DNA from: Triglochin maritima
Taxonomy: Eukaryota > Streptophyta > Magnoliopsida > Alismatales > Juncaginaceae
DNA length: 64,000 bases
Direction: 5' to 3'
Assembly (NCBI GenBank): GCA_963682175.1
Contig: OY821788.1
Coordinates: 15,952,001 to 16,016,000 of the forward strand
The translations under genes were made by a program, and so were the position numbers. Shown here piece by piece: positions 1 through 10,438 of this stretch. Below the pieces are notes generated by a model. The model was given only the letters and a program-made list of their open reading frames with translations. It was not told where the DNA came from and searched no databases. Each line of letters opens with the position of its first letter. The stretch's first letter is position 1.

Positions 1-958
1 CTTATTGGTGGATATAATAATTGTATCGATTCGCACCAATGCTTTAAGCAACCTAAGACTTTCGGGTTTGCCAATATGAAAACCCAATCTATTTTGTCAA
101 AGATTTTTTGAAGTCTAGTTTGAGAATCAGGCCTTTAGATCACCTTCGTTTTATATAGTGTATGACTTCTTGTGTTGCTATTAGAGAGTCTATAATCTGC
201 CTTTCTCTCATGAAAACGAATTGACTTCCCGGTATTAGAGCTAGGTACCGGGCCAACCCGGCTGGCCGATGAGTCGGGTCGGGCTTTAGGCCCGGCCCGT
301 TAAAGAAAACGGGCGGGACAGCCCACCAAGCCCGTTATTTATGACACCTAAAACTGGCTGACAGGCTCGTTAACCACATTTACCCGGTATAAAGTCGTTT
401 AGGGCATTCCCAGTCTATAGGCTAGAGTTTTGGATAGAATTTTGTAGAGGATGTTGATGAGAATAGATATTGGGGGTAGATACGTCACATACTTCCCTCT
501 TTCGATACCTTAGTCTTGAAATATCCAAGCCGAACTAGTGTTGTGGAAATACAAAATCATGGAGAAATGAAACCAATTTGTTGCGAATTTAGAATAGAAA
601 GTATCTTTCACGGATTGGAAGGTGATTGGACAAAATGCATGGTTACATAAGCCTGGACTAAAATGAAATTATAACATAATCATTTTACATATAGATCGGA
701 ATAGAATTCCTTAATCATCTGAGGTGTTTTGTGAAAATATAACGTGGCATTTAATGTAAATATCACCGGGTCACGCCTAACAACGTCCAACCTTCTGTAA
801 AACCAGGTTTTATTTGTCCAACTAGTCACACAATAAGAAACTTCCACAAGACCACAACTAGAGTTGCACACAATTAACGACTTGTTCACGTCAAAGAACA
901 TCATAAAACCGATACGCACACAAATATAGACATACTGCACAACAACAGAAATGAAGTA
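1..958. other. Unassigned intergenic DNA
   Basis: No gene is supported here. A GC-rich tract at about 240-345 alternates GGGCC/GGCCC-type strings, a pattern often seen in small hAT-like elements, but I see no terminal repeats or target duplication. A short minus-strand open frame (680-940) resembles nothing I know and lies in the 3' flank of the oxidoreductase remnant. Confidence 0.5.
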
Positions 959-1347
959 TCAATTATGTTCCTCGCTCATCTCCACAACCACTTTACCTGT
1001 AGCATGCCCACTCAAAACCTATTCCCAAGCATCCCCCGCCTGGCTCAGTGGATACTTAGAATCAATCAAAGTTCTGATCTTCCCTTCCTCGGCCAACAGA
1101 ACCAAGAACCTTAAATCCTCAACCTTCTTAACTGTAAACACGGGTGCTAACTGCTTTCGCGAAAACGTAAGCTTTTGCAGAACGCATGTAAAAATCGAAC
1201 CTCCATCTGGAGCCACATCGGCAACCTTTCCGTCTTCCGATAGGTTAGGGTCAATCTTGGCAAATGAAGTTCCCGGGGCACATTTAACAACTGCGTCGTA
1301 TATTTTTCCCGATGGGCTCTTCAAGCTTTCTCCTTCGGGAGTCTTGT
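959..1347 (-). pseudogene. C-terminal fragment of chloroplast-envelope-type quinone oxidoreductase
   Basis: On the minus strand the frame reads TPEGESLKSPSGKIYDAVVK, then PNLSEDGKVADVAPDG, LTFSRKQLAPVF and IDSKYPLSQAGDAWE, ending GHATGKVVVEM before a TGA at 959-961. This is the C-terminal third of the zinc-independent medium-chain dehydrogenase/quinone oxidoreductase family (plant ceQORH type), which binds NADPH and reduces quinones or enones. Two lesions are visible. A TAG at 1019-1021 falls just before the conserved GHATGK strand. The N-terminal coding part is missing: the frame runs without a break into the edge of element A at 1347, and nothing past 10438 encodes the missing Rossmann fold. 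It is therefore a gene relic, probably broken by the retroelement or by a rearrangement at its edge. Family assignment is from recognisable motifs; loss of function is inference. Confidence 0.75.
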
Positions 1348-1773
1348 TGTAACATCCTCAAAGCAGCGGAAAATTTTAAAATTTATAAACACTCAATCAA
1401 CAGAGGATATTACGCAATAAAAGGGACACAGGTGCACCAACATATATATAATATATATCCGAACATCAGAGTATACAAAAGTTGTGATTACATCAAAAGC
1501 ATATACAAAGGAAGCAGTAATCACACGACCTCAACTGAGAGAAAGCTGGATCCGGTAGCAGCGCTCCTCTCCTCGGTCACCACCCCCTAACGCCGATCAC
1601 GGCCTGAAAGTAAACAATGCCTGAGTTTCCACAAGGAAACCCCGTATGCCAAACTCTATATGTATGAAATAAAAGCATCCTAGCATGCAATTCTACAACC
1701 CAAGAAAAGCATCTCAACACGCCCAGCACCAGGGCTCTCTCAAACTCAACCACAGGATACACTACTGGTACAG

Positions 1774-2112
1774 GGCTCCAGGTCTAATCTCAACCAACCG
1801 CCACACCCACCACAGTCACGGGGCTCCAGGTCTAATCTCAACCAACCGCAGCTACCACGACACGACCAAGGGCTCCAGGTCTATTTTCAACCAACCCAAA
1901 CGTCTAAGGGCTCCAGGTCTATTTTCAACCAACCCCTACACGCGGTCCTTGCTCAGGCTCCAGGTCTATTTTCAACCAACCCGAACGCACTACGGAGCTC
2001 CAGGTCTATTTTCAACCAACTCCGTACAGACTAGCTGGGCTCCAGGTCTATTTTCGACCGACCGCAGCTCTCACACGGTTACGGGGCTCCAGGTCTATTT
2101 TCAACCAACCAC
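1774..2112 (-). repeat. Eight tandem GCTCCAGGTCT units in 3' LTR of A
   Basis: Units of about 26 bp starting GCTCCAGGTCTATTTTCAAC (or ...CTAATCTCAAC) begin near 1774, 1821, 1870, 1908, 1955, 1995, 2037 and 2083. The cores are conserved and the spacers (12-22 bp) vary, as expected of repeated binding sites or slippage. The first two units carry the CTAATCTC variant. Apparent proteins read through this tract are artefacts of the repetition. Confidence 0.9.
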
Positions 2113-2221
2113 CGCAACCCTCGTGCACCTCGCACACTTGCCAGAAGAACATCGGCACCACGACTCGCCCCACACGGGCAACCACGACCATAGCACCTCC
2201 ATAGTGCAAAACAAGACACAA

Positions 2222-2895
2222 ACGGTCGACCGAACCAAAAGTACCGGTCGACCGAATCCAGCAAATACAGGGCAATACACTTTGACCGGCACTCCATCGG
2301 TCGACCAATTCCCAACACCACACTCGTTCGGTCGAACCCAAATCAAGGGACGGTCGACCATTTAGATGGTCAACTCCCGGTTCAACGAACAAAACGACCA
2401 ATCGGTCGACCGACAAAGGGGGCCCGGTGGACCGAAAGTCACTAGGGAAAGATCCCTCAAATCCACAATGAATTCGGTCGAACGCCGAGCACATCTCGGT
2501 CGACCGAATCTGTCCAGGGAAATATCCCTCACTCGCGCCATGAATTCGGTCGAACGCCGAGCACATCTCGGTCGACCGAATTCCTCCAGAGAGTTTCCCA
2601 CGCTCAGCGCACAAGTCTGGTCGACCAAAACCACATTCGGTCGAACCGACCACAAGTCCACTTAAGTCACGGTCGGACGAGATCAAAGAGCTGTCGACCG
2701 TTTATATAGTCTATGCCCCCAACCGACTTAAGACAGTGAACACGGTCGACCGGCAAAGGGTACCCGGTCGACCGAAACTCACCAGGCTTACCTCCAATGC
2801 ACAATCGTTCGACCGATTTGAGGCAGAGCCCGAATTCTCTTCACGAACGGTCGACCGTTTGCACCAACCGGTCGACCGATCAGGCAGTGAAATCT
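2222..2895. promoter_or_regulatory. CGGTCGACCG palindrome array in 3' LTR of A
   Basis: Perfect or near-perfect copies of the self-complementary 10-mer CGGTCGACCG occur about every 20-60 bp, for example near 2223, 2244, 2401, 2505, 2569, 2742, 2771, 2847 and 2868. Between them lie half-sites such as TCGGTCGAAC and decayed copies such as GGTGGACCG. In element orientation the array is upstream of the tandem units and of the TATA-like string, so it sits in U3, where enhancers reside. A role as a protein-binding array is inference. Confidence 0.8.
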
Positions 2896-3561
2896 GCTGC
2901 ACATTTACTCGCGACGAGCCAAACGGCCTACCGTCGACTTCCAAATACTCACGGTAATTAAGTGAGCGAGCTTGACATACCGGAATGTCTGAAGAGACCT
3001 TCAAAGAACCGCGACGATGCCTCCACGAGCACGTCTCCCCAAAAACGATCTGTCGACGACTCTCGCGTCCAAACGACGATCAACTCCTCCTCGACGATCC
3101 ACACTCACGAATCCACCTCCTGCAACCTCAACCCATCACCCACGACTCCAGAACACAAGTTAGGTAGGGGGATAGAACCAAACGTGCGGAAAGGGAAAGG
3201 AACCAACACTCACCTCAACCCGCACACGCGCCCGAGCCTCAGTTCGCCGGAGCACACCACCACACGCCGGAGCACACCACTCGCCGGAGCTCAACCTCTG
3301 AGGTAGAGAGAGAGTGAGAAATGGAAGTGAGAGAGAGAGCAACGAGGGAGAGAGAGAGAGAGAACCCACCTAAATATCTCCTCCACTCAAATCCACACCA
3401 TCCATTCCACTCCTCTCAATCTCAAACACTCATCCAATCCAACTCATCCAAACCCTTCATCCATCTCCTCTCAATCCCAGCCGTCCATCACTAATCCCCT
3501 CTAATCTCCACCTAACAACATCAAAGCACAATTAGGATAGGATTAGGATCAGAATCCCACA

Positions 3562-3578
3562 ATCCACCCTCCTAAAAG
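3562..3578 (-). other. Polypurine tract of element A
   Basis: On the minus strand CTTTTAGGAGGGTGGAT directly precedes the first base of the 3' LTR (TGTGGGATTC). The purine run AGGAGGGTGGA is the expected plus-strand DNA primer for reverse transcription. Confidence 0.75.
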
Positions 3579-3594
3579 AATTTCGTCCTCGAAA

Positions 3595-3843
3595 TTAAGA
3601 CTGATGCTCACCAAACAACTCCGGGAACTCCTTCCGGACCTCCTCCTCAATTTCCCAAGTGGCCTCTCGCTCATTGTGGTGCTGCCACCTAACCTTCACC
3701 GTCGGAATGGTCCTCCACCTCAACTGATGCTCCATCTGATCCACAATCTCAACCGGTCTCTCCTCAAGAGACAAATCCTGACGGATCTCTGGAACCACTA
3801 ACTGAATCACATGAGAAGGATCTGCTACGTACTTCCTCAACAT
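3595..3843 (-). pseudogene. Chromodomain end of element A polyprotein
   Basis: The frame reads MLRKYVADPSHVIQLV and later VKVRWQHHNEREATWEIEEE and FPELF. This is the end of a chromovirus integrase: the MLRKY linker followed by a divergent chromodomain (WxxH..EATWE) that directs integration to certain chromatin. It is in the same reading frame as the main pol ORF, separated from it only by a TAG at 3877-3879; the intervening codons still read a conserved HNVFHVS. It belongs to the same polyprotein and would be lost unless the stop is read through. Confidence 0.85.
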
Positions 3844-3876
3844 CGAAACATGGAAGACATTGTGAAGACCCGAAAA

Positions 3877-6603
3877 CTACGGCGGCAACGCAACCCTGTA
3901 GGGGACCTCTCCAACCCGATCGAGAATCTCAAACGGCCCGACGTACCTCGGACTGAGCTTCCCCTTCTTCCCGAACCTCATCACTCCTCGAGATGGTGAA
4001 ATCCTCAGGAAGACATGGTCACCCACCTCAAATCTCAGCTCTCGTCTACGCCTATCCGCGTAGCTCTTCTGCCTGCTCTGAGTCGTCGCTAGTCTCTGCC
4101 TGATCACATTAACCTTCTCAGCATACATCTGCACAATCTCAGGGCCAACTAGCTGTCTCTCGCCTACATCACTCCAGCATACCGGTGATCTACACGGTCT
4201 CCCGTACAGGGCCTCGTACGGTGCCATCCCAATACTCGAATGGTAGCTGTTGTTGTAGGCGAACTCGATCAATGGCAGATGCTCATCCCAATGACCTGCC
4301 CAATCCAGAGTACACGCTCGCAACATATCCTCTAGCGTCTGGATGGTCCTCTCAGACTGACCGTCTGTCTGCGAATGAAATGTCGTACTGAACTTCAACC
4401 GAGTCCCCAAGGCCTGCTGCAAACTCCCCCAGAATCTGGAAGTGAACCTCGGATCCTGATCTGAAATAATACTCACAGGCACTCCATGAAGCCTGACAAT
4501 CTCCTCAATATACAACTTAGCTAGACCCTCCAGAGGTAGAGTGGTCCGGATAGCTAAGAAATGCGCCGACTTGGTCAGTCGATCGACTATAACCCAAATC
4601 ACGTCATGGAATCCTCTCGTCTTCGGCAGCCCGGTGACAAAATCCATCGTCACGTGCTCCCACTTCCACTCTGGAAGCTCGATCCTCTGCATCGGCCCTG
4701 CAGGTCTCTGGTGCTCAATCTTCACCTGCTGACAAATCAGACATCTGCCAACAAACTCTGCGATCTCCGCCTTCATCCTCTTCCACCAGAAATTCCTCTG
4801 AACATCTCTAAACATCTTCGTGCTTCCCGGGTGGATCGAATAACGGGATCTATGCGCCTCCTCCAGAATGTCCTGCCTCAGATCTCCTCCCTTCGGCACC
4901 CAGACACGGCCTCTGAACCTCAGCCCACCATCAACTCCAATACTGAAGTCTGATCCATCTCTGGCAGCCAACTGCAGCAACTCTGCTAACTCATCATCAG
5001 TACTCTGAGCCTGAACAATACTCGAGACCAACTGCTGCTCCACTCTCAGCCCGGCAACCACTGCACCTCGCGACTCATCGGTGAACGGTCTCCACTCAGT
5101 CAACGCCTCAAGCAACTTCCACTCCTCGATACAAAGACCTGCTGCGGTGACCTCCACCTTCCTGCTCAAAGCATCAGCAACCGAATTCGCCTTCCCCGGA
5201 TGGTACGAGATGGTGAAATCATAATCCTTAATCAGCTCGAGCCATCTGCGCTGCCTCATATTCAACTCCTTCTGCGAGAACAGATACTTCAAGCTCTGAT
5301 GATCTGTGAACACCTCGAATCGCTCGCCATACAAGTAATGCCTCCAGGTCTTCAAAGCGTGCACCACTGCCGCCAGCTCCAAATCATGAGTGGGGTAGTT
5401 CCTCTCGTGCACCTTCAACTGCCTCGAAGCATATGCAACCACCTGCCCGTCCTGCATGAGTACGCATCCTAGTCCAACGCCTGATGCGTCACTGTAAATC
5501 ACAAATCCACCACTGCCACTGGGAAGTGTCAGAACTGGAGCAGTCGTCAGTCGACTCTTCAGTTCCTGAAAACTGTCCTCGCACTTCTGGGACCACACGA
5601 ACTCGACGCCCTTCCGCGTCAGAGCCGTCAACGGCGAAGCCAACCTCGAGAAATCCTGGATGAAACGGCGATAATAACCTGCCATACCCACAAAGCTCCT
5701 GACCCATGCCACACTCGTCGGGGCTTTCCACTGTGTAACGGCCTCAACCTTCGCTGGATCTACTGAAATCCCATCACCAGATATGATGTGCCCCAAGAAG
5801 GCGACACTGCTCAGCCAGAACTCGCACTTCGACAGCTTGGCATACAACTGATGATCCCGCAAAATGCCAAGTACAACTCTCAAGTGCTCTCGATGATGCT
5901 CCACATCTGGCGAGTAAACCAAAATATCGTCCACGAAGACGATCACAAACCGGTCGAGGTACTGACTGAACGTCCTGCTCATCAAATCCATAAACGCTGC
6001 AGGCGCGTTCGTCAACCCAAACGGCATCACCAGAAACTCGTATTGCCCGTACCTCGTCCTGAATGCTGTCTTCTGCACATCTGCCTCTCTGATCCTCAGC
6101 TGATGATAACCGGATCGCAGATCAATCTTCGAGAACACCTGCGCTGACTGCAACTGGTCAAACAGGTCCTCGATCCTGGGCAAGGGATACCGATTCCTCA
6201 CGGTAACCTTGTTCAGCATCCTGTAATCAATACACATCCGCAGTGATCCGTCCTTCTTCTTCACCAAGAGTACTGGCGCTCCCCAAGGCGAGACACTGGG
6301 GCGGATAAACCCCGTATCCATCAGATCCTGTAACTGCCTCTTCAGCTCTGCTAGCTCCGCAGGTGCCATCCGATACGGCGCTTTCGACTGCGGCGTAGTC
6401 CCTGCTACCAAATCGATCCCAAACTCAATCTCTCTGTGAGGCGGCAACCCAGTGACATCATCTGCAAATACATCGGAGAACTCCCGAACAATCTCGATGT
6501 CCTCCAATCTCTCCGCCTCTGGATCTGGAACTACCAAAGTGGCCACAAAAGCTCTGCAACCCTGCTGCAACAACTTCTGTGACCTCACTGCTGATACAAT
6601 CAC
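3877..6603 (-). CDS. pol: Element A pol: reverse transcriptase, RNase H, integrase
   Basis: This 908-codon frame encodes the enzymes that copy the element RNA into DNA and insert it. RT spans about residues 85-260 with MCIDYRMLN and the catalytic FVDDILVYS (223-231). RNase H spans about 366-480 with YSDAS (D372), E409, TDHQS (D434) and D477. Integrase has the HHCC finger (H584, H591, C621, C624) and the DDE triad D653, D715 and E751, followed by a GPFEIL (GPY/F) module. The frame then stops at TAG 3877-3879, where the chromodomain linker should continue. The true polyprotein starts upstream: this frame overlaps the protease frame in -1 at a run of seven G (plus 6622-6628). All catalytic residues checked are present, so damage is limited to the frame junction and the late stop. 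Confidence 0.93.
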   Translation of the reverse strand: MIVSAVRSQKLLQQGCRAFVATLVVPDPEAERLEDIEIVREFSDVFADDVTGLPPHREIEFGIDLVAGTTPQSKAPYRMAPAELAELKRQLQDLMDTGFIRPSVSPWGAPVLLVKKKDGSLRMCIDYRMLNKVTVRNRYPLPRIEDLFDQLQSAQVFSKIDLRSGYHQLRIREADVQKTAFRTRYGQYEFLVMPFGLTNAPAAFMDLMSRTFSQYLDRFVIVFVDDILVYSPDVEHHREHLRVVLGILRDHQLYAKLSKCEFWLSSVAFLGHIISGDGISVDPAKVEAVTQWKAPTSVAWVRSFVGMAGYYRRFIQDFSRLASPLTALTRKGVEFVWSQKCEDSFQELKSRLTTAPVLTLPSGSGGFVIYSDASGVGLGCVLMQDGQVVAYASRQLKVHERNYPTHDLELAAVVHALKTWRHYLYGERFEVFTDHQSLKYLFSQKELNMRQRRWLELIKDYDFTISYHPGKANSVADALSRKVEVTAAGLCIEEWKLLEALTEWRPFTDESRGAVVAGLRVEQQLVSSIVQAQSTDDELAELLQLAARDGSDFSIGVDGGLRFRGRVWVPKGGDLRQDILEEAHRSRYSIHPGSTKMFRDVQRNFWWKRMKAEIAEFVGRCLICQQVKIEHQRPAGPMQRIELPEWKWEHVTMDFVTGLPKTRGFHDVIWVIVDRLTKSAHFLAIRTTLPLEGLAKLYIEEIVRLHGVPVSIISDQDPRFTSRFWGSLQQALGTRLKFSTTFHSQTDGQSERTIQTLEDMLRACTLDWAGHWDEHLPLIEFAYNNSYHSSIGMAPYEALYGRPCRSPVCWSDVGERQLVGPEIVQMYAEKVNVIRQRLATTQSRQKSYADRRRRELRFEVGDHVFLRISPSRGVMRFGKKGKLSPRYVGPFEILDRVGEVPYRVALPP

Positions 6604-7043
6604 TCTGCCTTCTCTATCTTTCCCCCCCTGATCAACACATCAGGTAGACCCTTCCTCAAGATCAGAATCTTCTTCTCCCGGCACAAAACTCGCACATCGT
6701 ACTGGGACAGCCAATCCATCCCCAGTATGACGTCGAAGTCCTCCATCGGCAACAAGATCATGTCAGCCGGAAATTTCTGATCTCCCGAAACAATCGTGGC
6801 GCTGGGGAGGAAGCTCCCCACAATGCCCACCAGACCCAAGGGTGTGCTGACTTCCAACGTGGCAGTCAACATCGCAGGGGTACGGCCCAACACGCTCGCA
6901 AATCGCTCCGGGATAAACGAGTGTGTGGCCCCACAATCAAACAGCATTCTCGCACTCAACCCAGCAACAAAGAGCGTACCATCCACCACCACGCTGGCGT
7001 CTCTCGCCTCATCCGCCTGGATGGTAAAGACTCGACCGGTCCT
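6600..7043 (-). CDS. Element A retropepsin-like protease
   Basis: The part from Met at 6992 reads [16 protein letters not shown], with catalytic Asp (residue 19 of that part) in a DCGATHSF variant of the DSGA motif, followed by [18 protein letters not shown], the typical Ty3-type flap and C-terminal strands. This enzyme cuts the Gag-Pol precursor. It is in frame with gag, separated only by the TAG at 7044-7046, and there is no convincing start of its own, so it probably depended on a gag-pol fusion. It runs into TGA at 6600 after the G run, while RT continues in the -1 frame. Confidence 0.85.
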   Translation of the reverse strand, partial: RTGRVFTIQADEARDASVVVDGTLFVAGLSARMLFDCGATHSFIPERFASVLGRTPAMLTATLEVSTPLGLVGIVGSFLPSATIVSGDQKFPADMILLPMEDFDVILGMDWLSQYDVRVLCREKKILILRKGLPDVLIRGGKIEKAE

Positions 7044-8042
7044 CTAACCCTGCTGTCGCTGCGGCGCGAAAGGTCGGCGACCTCCGCCTCTGCCACCTGC
7101 CGGCTGTCCCGACTGCCTGCTGGACCCGCCTGGCCCACTCGGACAATCTCTCATAAAATGGCCTGGCTTGCCACACCCGTGGCACACTGCCCGGCCCCAA
7201 CACTCTCCGAAGTGAACTCGGCCACAACCTCTGCACGCCTCTGGCTGGCGTGATCCACCTCCTCTGATCCGGGGCCTCTTGCCCGGGTTCCCTGCTAGTG
7301 GAGCACCCGGACGTCCACTGACCTTCCCCGGTGCTCTCCTGGCCTCAGCATAATTCTGCTGGTAATGCTGATCAATGAGCGTCGCAAATCTCACCGCATC
7401 TGCCAGCGTCTGCGGCATACTATAGGTCACCTGAGTACGGAGGTGCTTCCTCAGCCCCCGTATGAACTTCCTCGCCCTCTGCAGCGGCGTCACACAGATC
7501 TCCGGACAGTAACGCTCCAGCGCGTTGAACCTCCGGGTATACTCAGCCAGGGTCGCATCTCCCTGCTCGAGAGCCATAAACTCCTCTCGCCTCCCATCTC
7601 TGACATGCTCTGGGAAATACTGCTCATTGAACTCCCGTAGGAATTCCTCCCAGCTGATCTCAGCCCTGCCCTCAAACACCACCGCCGATGTGGTCCTCCA
7701 CCAGTTGGACGCGTCTCCGCCCAACACATAAGCTGCCAAGCCTGTCTGCCTCTCAGGCGGGCACTCAATCGCCCGAAGGATCTCCTGAATCTTCAGAACC
7801 CAGTCCTCCGCAGCCTCAGACTCTCCTCTACCATCAAAGGTAGGCGGGTGCTGCCTCATAAAGCGGTCGAGCATCGCTCCTGCCGCCGCTGGCTCTCCTC
7901 TGCCTGACTGGCGATCCAACATCGCTCCCAGTCGACCCACCGTGTCATAGAGCATCCGCCGCTCCTCAGCCCAGTCCGTACTCCCAGTATCCCCACTGGT
8001 GTCACGGTCCCGTGGGGGAGGTCTCACGCGTCTCGGAGGCAT
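7044..8042 (-). CDS. gag: Element A Gag with two zinc knuckles
   Basis: This 332-codon frame starts MPPRRVRPPPRDRDTSG just inside the 5' LTR and leader. A retrotransposon gag domain spans about 78-205 (WVLKIQEILRAIECPPERQ; ISWEEFLREFNEQYFPEHV; EYTRRFNALERYCPE), which forms the particle shell. A basic Gly/Arg-rich region follows. There are two Cys-His boxes: a CX2CX3HX3C variant at 270-281 and a canonical CHGCGKPGHFMRDC at 287-300, which bind the genomic RNA. The frame ends ...RQQG and TAG. The downstream codons continue in the same frame into the protease, so the TAG is either a nonsense mutation or a read-through site; I cannot decide which. Confidence 0.93.
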   Translation of the reverse strand: MPPRRVRPPPRDRDTSGDTGSTDWAEERRMLYDTVGRLGAMLDRQSGRGEPAAAGAMLDRFMRQHPPTFDGRGESEAAEDWVLKIQEILRAIECPPERQTGLAAYVLGGDASNWWRTTSAVVFEGRAEISWEEFLREFNEQYFPEHVRDGRREEFMALEQGDATLAEYTRRFNALERYCPEICVTPLQRARKFIRGLRKHLRTQVTYSMPQTLADAVRFATLIDQHYQQNYAEARRAPGKVSGRPGAPLAGNPGKRPRIRGGGSRQPEACRGCGRVHFGECWGRAVCHGCGKPGHFMRDCPSGPGGSSRQSGQPAGGRGGGRRPFAPQRQQG

Positions 8043-8146
8043 CTACACACAAGGAACAACACACATCAAAACCATGAATGCATGAACTAATGCAGACTCT
8101 AAAACTCTAATGGTGGTTTCTCTGGATAAGGACACTGAAACCGACC

Positions 8147-8158
8147 GCTCTGATACCA
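8147..8158 (-). other. Primer binding site of element A (initiator Met tRNA)
   Basis: On the minus strand TGGTATCAGAGC lies three bases after the 5' LTR. It is complementary to the 3' end of plant initiator methionine tRNA, the usual primer of this clade, and fixes the element's orientation. Confidence 0.92.
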
Positions 8159-8161
8159 AGT

Positions 8162-10438
8162 TGTAACATCCTCAAAGCAACGGAAAATTTTAAAATTTAT
8201 AAACACTCAATCAACAGAGGATATTACACAATAAAAGGGACACAGGTGCAACAACATATATATAATATATATCCGAACATCAGAGTATACAAAAGTTGTG
8301 ATTACATCAAAAGCATATACAAAGGAAGCAGTAATCACACGACCTCAACTGAGAGAAAGCTGGATCCGGTAGCAGCGCTCCTCTCCTCGGTCACCACACC
8401 CTAATGTCGATCACGACCTGAAAGTAAACATGCAACAATGCCTGAGTTTCCAGAAGGAAACCCCGTATGCCAAACTCTATATGTATGAAATAAAAGCATC
8501 CTAGCATGCAATTCTACAACCCAAGAAAAGCATCTCAACACGCCCAACACCGGGGCTCTCTCAAACTCAACCACAGGATACACTACTGGTACGGGGCTCC
8601 AGGTCTAATCTCAACCAACCGCCGCACCCACCACAGTCACGGGGCTCCAGGTCTAATCTCAACCAACTGCCGCGACACACTCGTCGCCAAGCTGGGCTCC
8701 AGGTCTAATCTCAACCAACCGCAGCTACCACGACACGACCAAGGGCTCCAGGTCTATTTTCAACCAACCCCTACACGCGGTCCTTGCTCAGGCTCCAGGT
8801 CTATTTTCAACCAACCCGAACGCACTACGGAGCTCCAGGTCTATTTTCAACCAACTCCGTACAGACTAGCTGGGCTCCAGGTCTATTTTCAACCAGCCGT
8901 AGCTCTCACACGGTTATGGGGCTCCAGGTCTATTTTCAACCAACCACCGCAACCCTCGTGCAGCTCGCACACTTGCCGGAAGAACATCGGCACCACGACT
9001 CCCCCACACGGGCAACCACGACCATAGCACCTCCATAGTGCAAAACAGGACACAAACGGTCGACCGAACCAAAAGTACCGGTCGACCGAATCAAGCAAAT
9101 ACAGGGCAATCCACTTCGACCGGCACTCCATCGGTCGACCGATTCCCAACACCACACTCGTTCGGTCGAACCCAAATCAAGGGACGGTCGACCGTTTAGA
9201 TGGTCAACTCCCGGTTCAACGAACAAAACGACCAATCGGTCGACCGACAAAGGGGGCCCGGTCGACCGAAAGTAACCAGGGAACAAATCCCACAACACCA
9301 CAATGAATTCGGTCGAACGCCGAGCACATCTCGGTCGACCGAATCTGTCCAGGGAATAATCCCTCACACGCACCATGAATTCGGTCGAACGCCGAGCACA
9401 CCTCGGTCGACCGAATTCCACCAGAGCGTTTCCCACGCTCAGCGCACAAGTCCGGTCGACCGAACCCTCATTCGGTCGAACCGACCACAAAGTCCACTTA
9501 AGTCACGGTCGGACGAGATCAAAGGGCGGTCGACCGTTTAGATAGTCTACGCCCCCCAATCGACTTAAGACAGTGCACACGGTCGACCGGCAAAGGGGAC
9601 CCTGTCGACCGAAACTCACCAGGCTTGCCTCCAATGCATAATCGGTCGACCGCCCCACAGGCATCGTTCGACCGATTTGAGGCAGAGTCCGAATTCTCTT
9701 CACGAACGGTCGACCGTTTGCACCAACCGGTCGACCGATCAGGCAGTGAAATCTGCTGCACATTTACTCGCGACGAGCCAATCGGCCTACCGTCGACTTC
9801 CAAATACTCACGGTAATTAAGTGAGCGAGCTTGACATACCTAAAGGTCTGAAGAGACCCTTGAAGAACCACGACGACGCCTCCACGAGCGCGCCTCCCCA
9901 AATCACGATCCGTCGACGACTCTCGCGTCCAAACGACGATCAATCGCCTCCTCGACGATCCACAACAACGAATCCACCTCCGGCAACCTCCACCGAACAA
10001 CCACAACCCAGCACACGAGTTAGGTAGGGGAAGAGAACCAAACGTGCGGAAGGGGAAAGGAACCAACACTCACCTCAAGCCACCGACAAACGACCGCCAC
10101 CACCGCTTGCCCGAACACCACTCAACGCCGGAGCACCAACTCGCCGGAGCTCACAGCAGGAGGGAGAGAGGGAATCGTGAGAGAGAGCAACTGAGAGAGA
10201 GAGAGAGAGAATTTCCCCCAAATACTCCTCCAATCCAATCCTCACCACTCATCTCATCCACATCCAATCCAAGCCATCCATTCCATCTCCTCTCAATCTC
10301 AACCACTCATCCAATCCAACACATCTAAGCCCTCCATCCATCCCTCTCAATCCCAGTCGTCCATCTCCAACTCCCCCTAATCTCCACCTAAACAAGATTA
10401 AGGCACAAATAGGATTAGGATTAGGCTAGAATCCTACA
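8162..10438 (-). repeat. 5' LTR of element A
   Basis: This 2,277-bp repeat matches 1348-3561 from TGTAACATCC to CCTACA. It carries the same eight GCTCCAGGTCT units (about 8597-8945) and the same palindrome array (about 9057-9740). Its palindromes are better preserved than those of the 3' copy; for instance CCCGGTCGACCG near 9259 matches a mutated CCCGGTGGACCG near 2429. A GA-rich run lies at about 10160-10212. Confidence 0.93.
9057..9742. promoter_or_regulatory. CGGTCGACCG palindrome array in 5' LTR of A
   Basis: At least a dozen CGGTCGACCG sites or one-base variants occur here, with flanks such as TCGGTCGACCGA and ACGGTCGACCGTTT. Spacing is irregular. The array is the counterpart of 2222-2895. 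Each perfect site contains two CpG dinucleotides on both strands. Confidence 0.8.

Larger units (their letters stand above)
1348..3561 (-). repeat. 3' LTR of element A
   Basis: This 2,214-bp repeat begins TGTAACATCC and ends CCCACA on the plus strand, and matches 8162-10438. In element (minus) orientation the order is: a GA/CT-rich tract (3300-3362), an array of CGGTCGACCG palindromes, eight tandem GCTCCAGGTCT units, then an AT-rich end containing a weak TATA-like string near 1655. Its copy of the array has point changes relative to the 5' LTR. Confidence 0.93.
1348..10438 (-). mobile_element. Element A: Ty3-type chromovirus (Tekay/Del-like), complete but mutated
   Basis: Two long direct repeats (1348-3561 and 8162-10438) flank gag, protease, RT, RNase H, integrase and a chromodomain, all on the minus strand. 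In element orientation each LTR starts TG and ends CA. The order PR-RT-RH-INT with a C-terminal chromodomain, LTRs above 2 kb and an initiator-Met primer site point to the Tekay/Del chromoviruses. The LTR copies differ by scattered substitutions and indels, so the insertion is not recent. The flanks do not match: CTTGT precedes the low-coordinate LTR, but CAAAA follows the high-coordinate one, so no target duplication survives. Confidence 0.93.

Noticed and set aside
240..345. GC-rich inverted strings suggesting an hAT-type miniature element
   Set aside because: No terminal inverted repeats or eight-base duplication could be paired.
680..940. 86-codon minus-strand frame beside the oxidoreductase relic
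   Set aside because: No recognisable domain, and it lies where the 3' untranslated region of the relic gene should be.
1685..2686. Long overlapping open frames on both strands rich in VDR, GRP and FSTN repeats (also at 8506-9541, 22464-22819 and 30244-30571)
   Set aside because: They are read through tandem and palindromic LTR repeats, are open on both strands, and have no domain; they are by-products of repetition.
1774..2895. Regularly spaced repeats that could suggest a CRISPR array
   Set aside because: Plant nuclear LTR context, spacers are themselves similar, units vary, and there are no cas genes.
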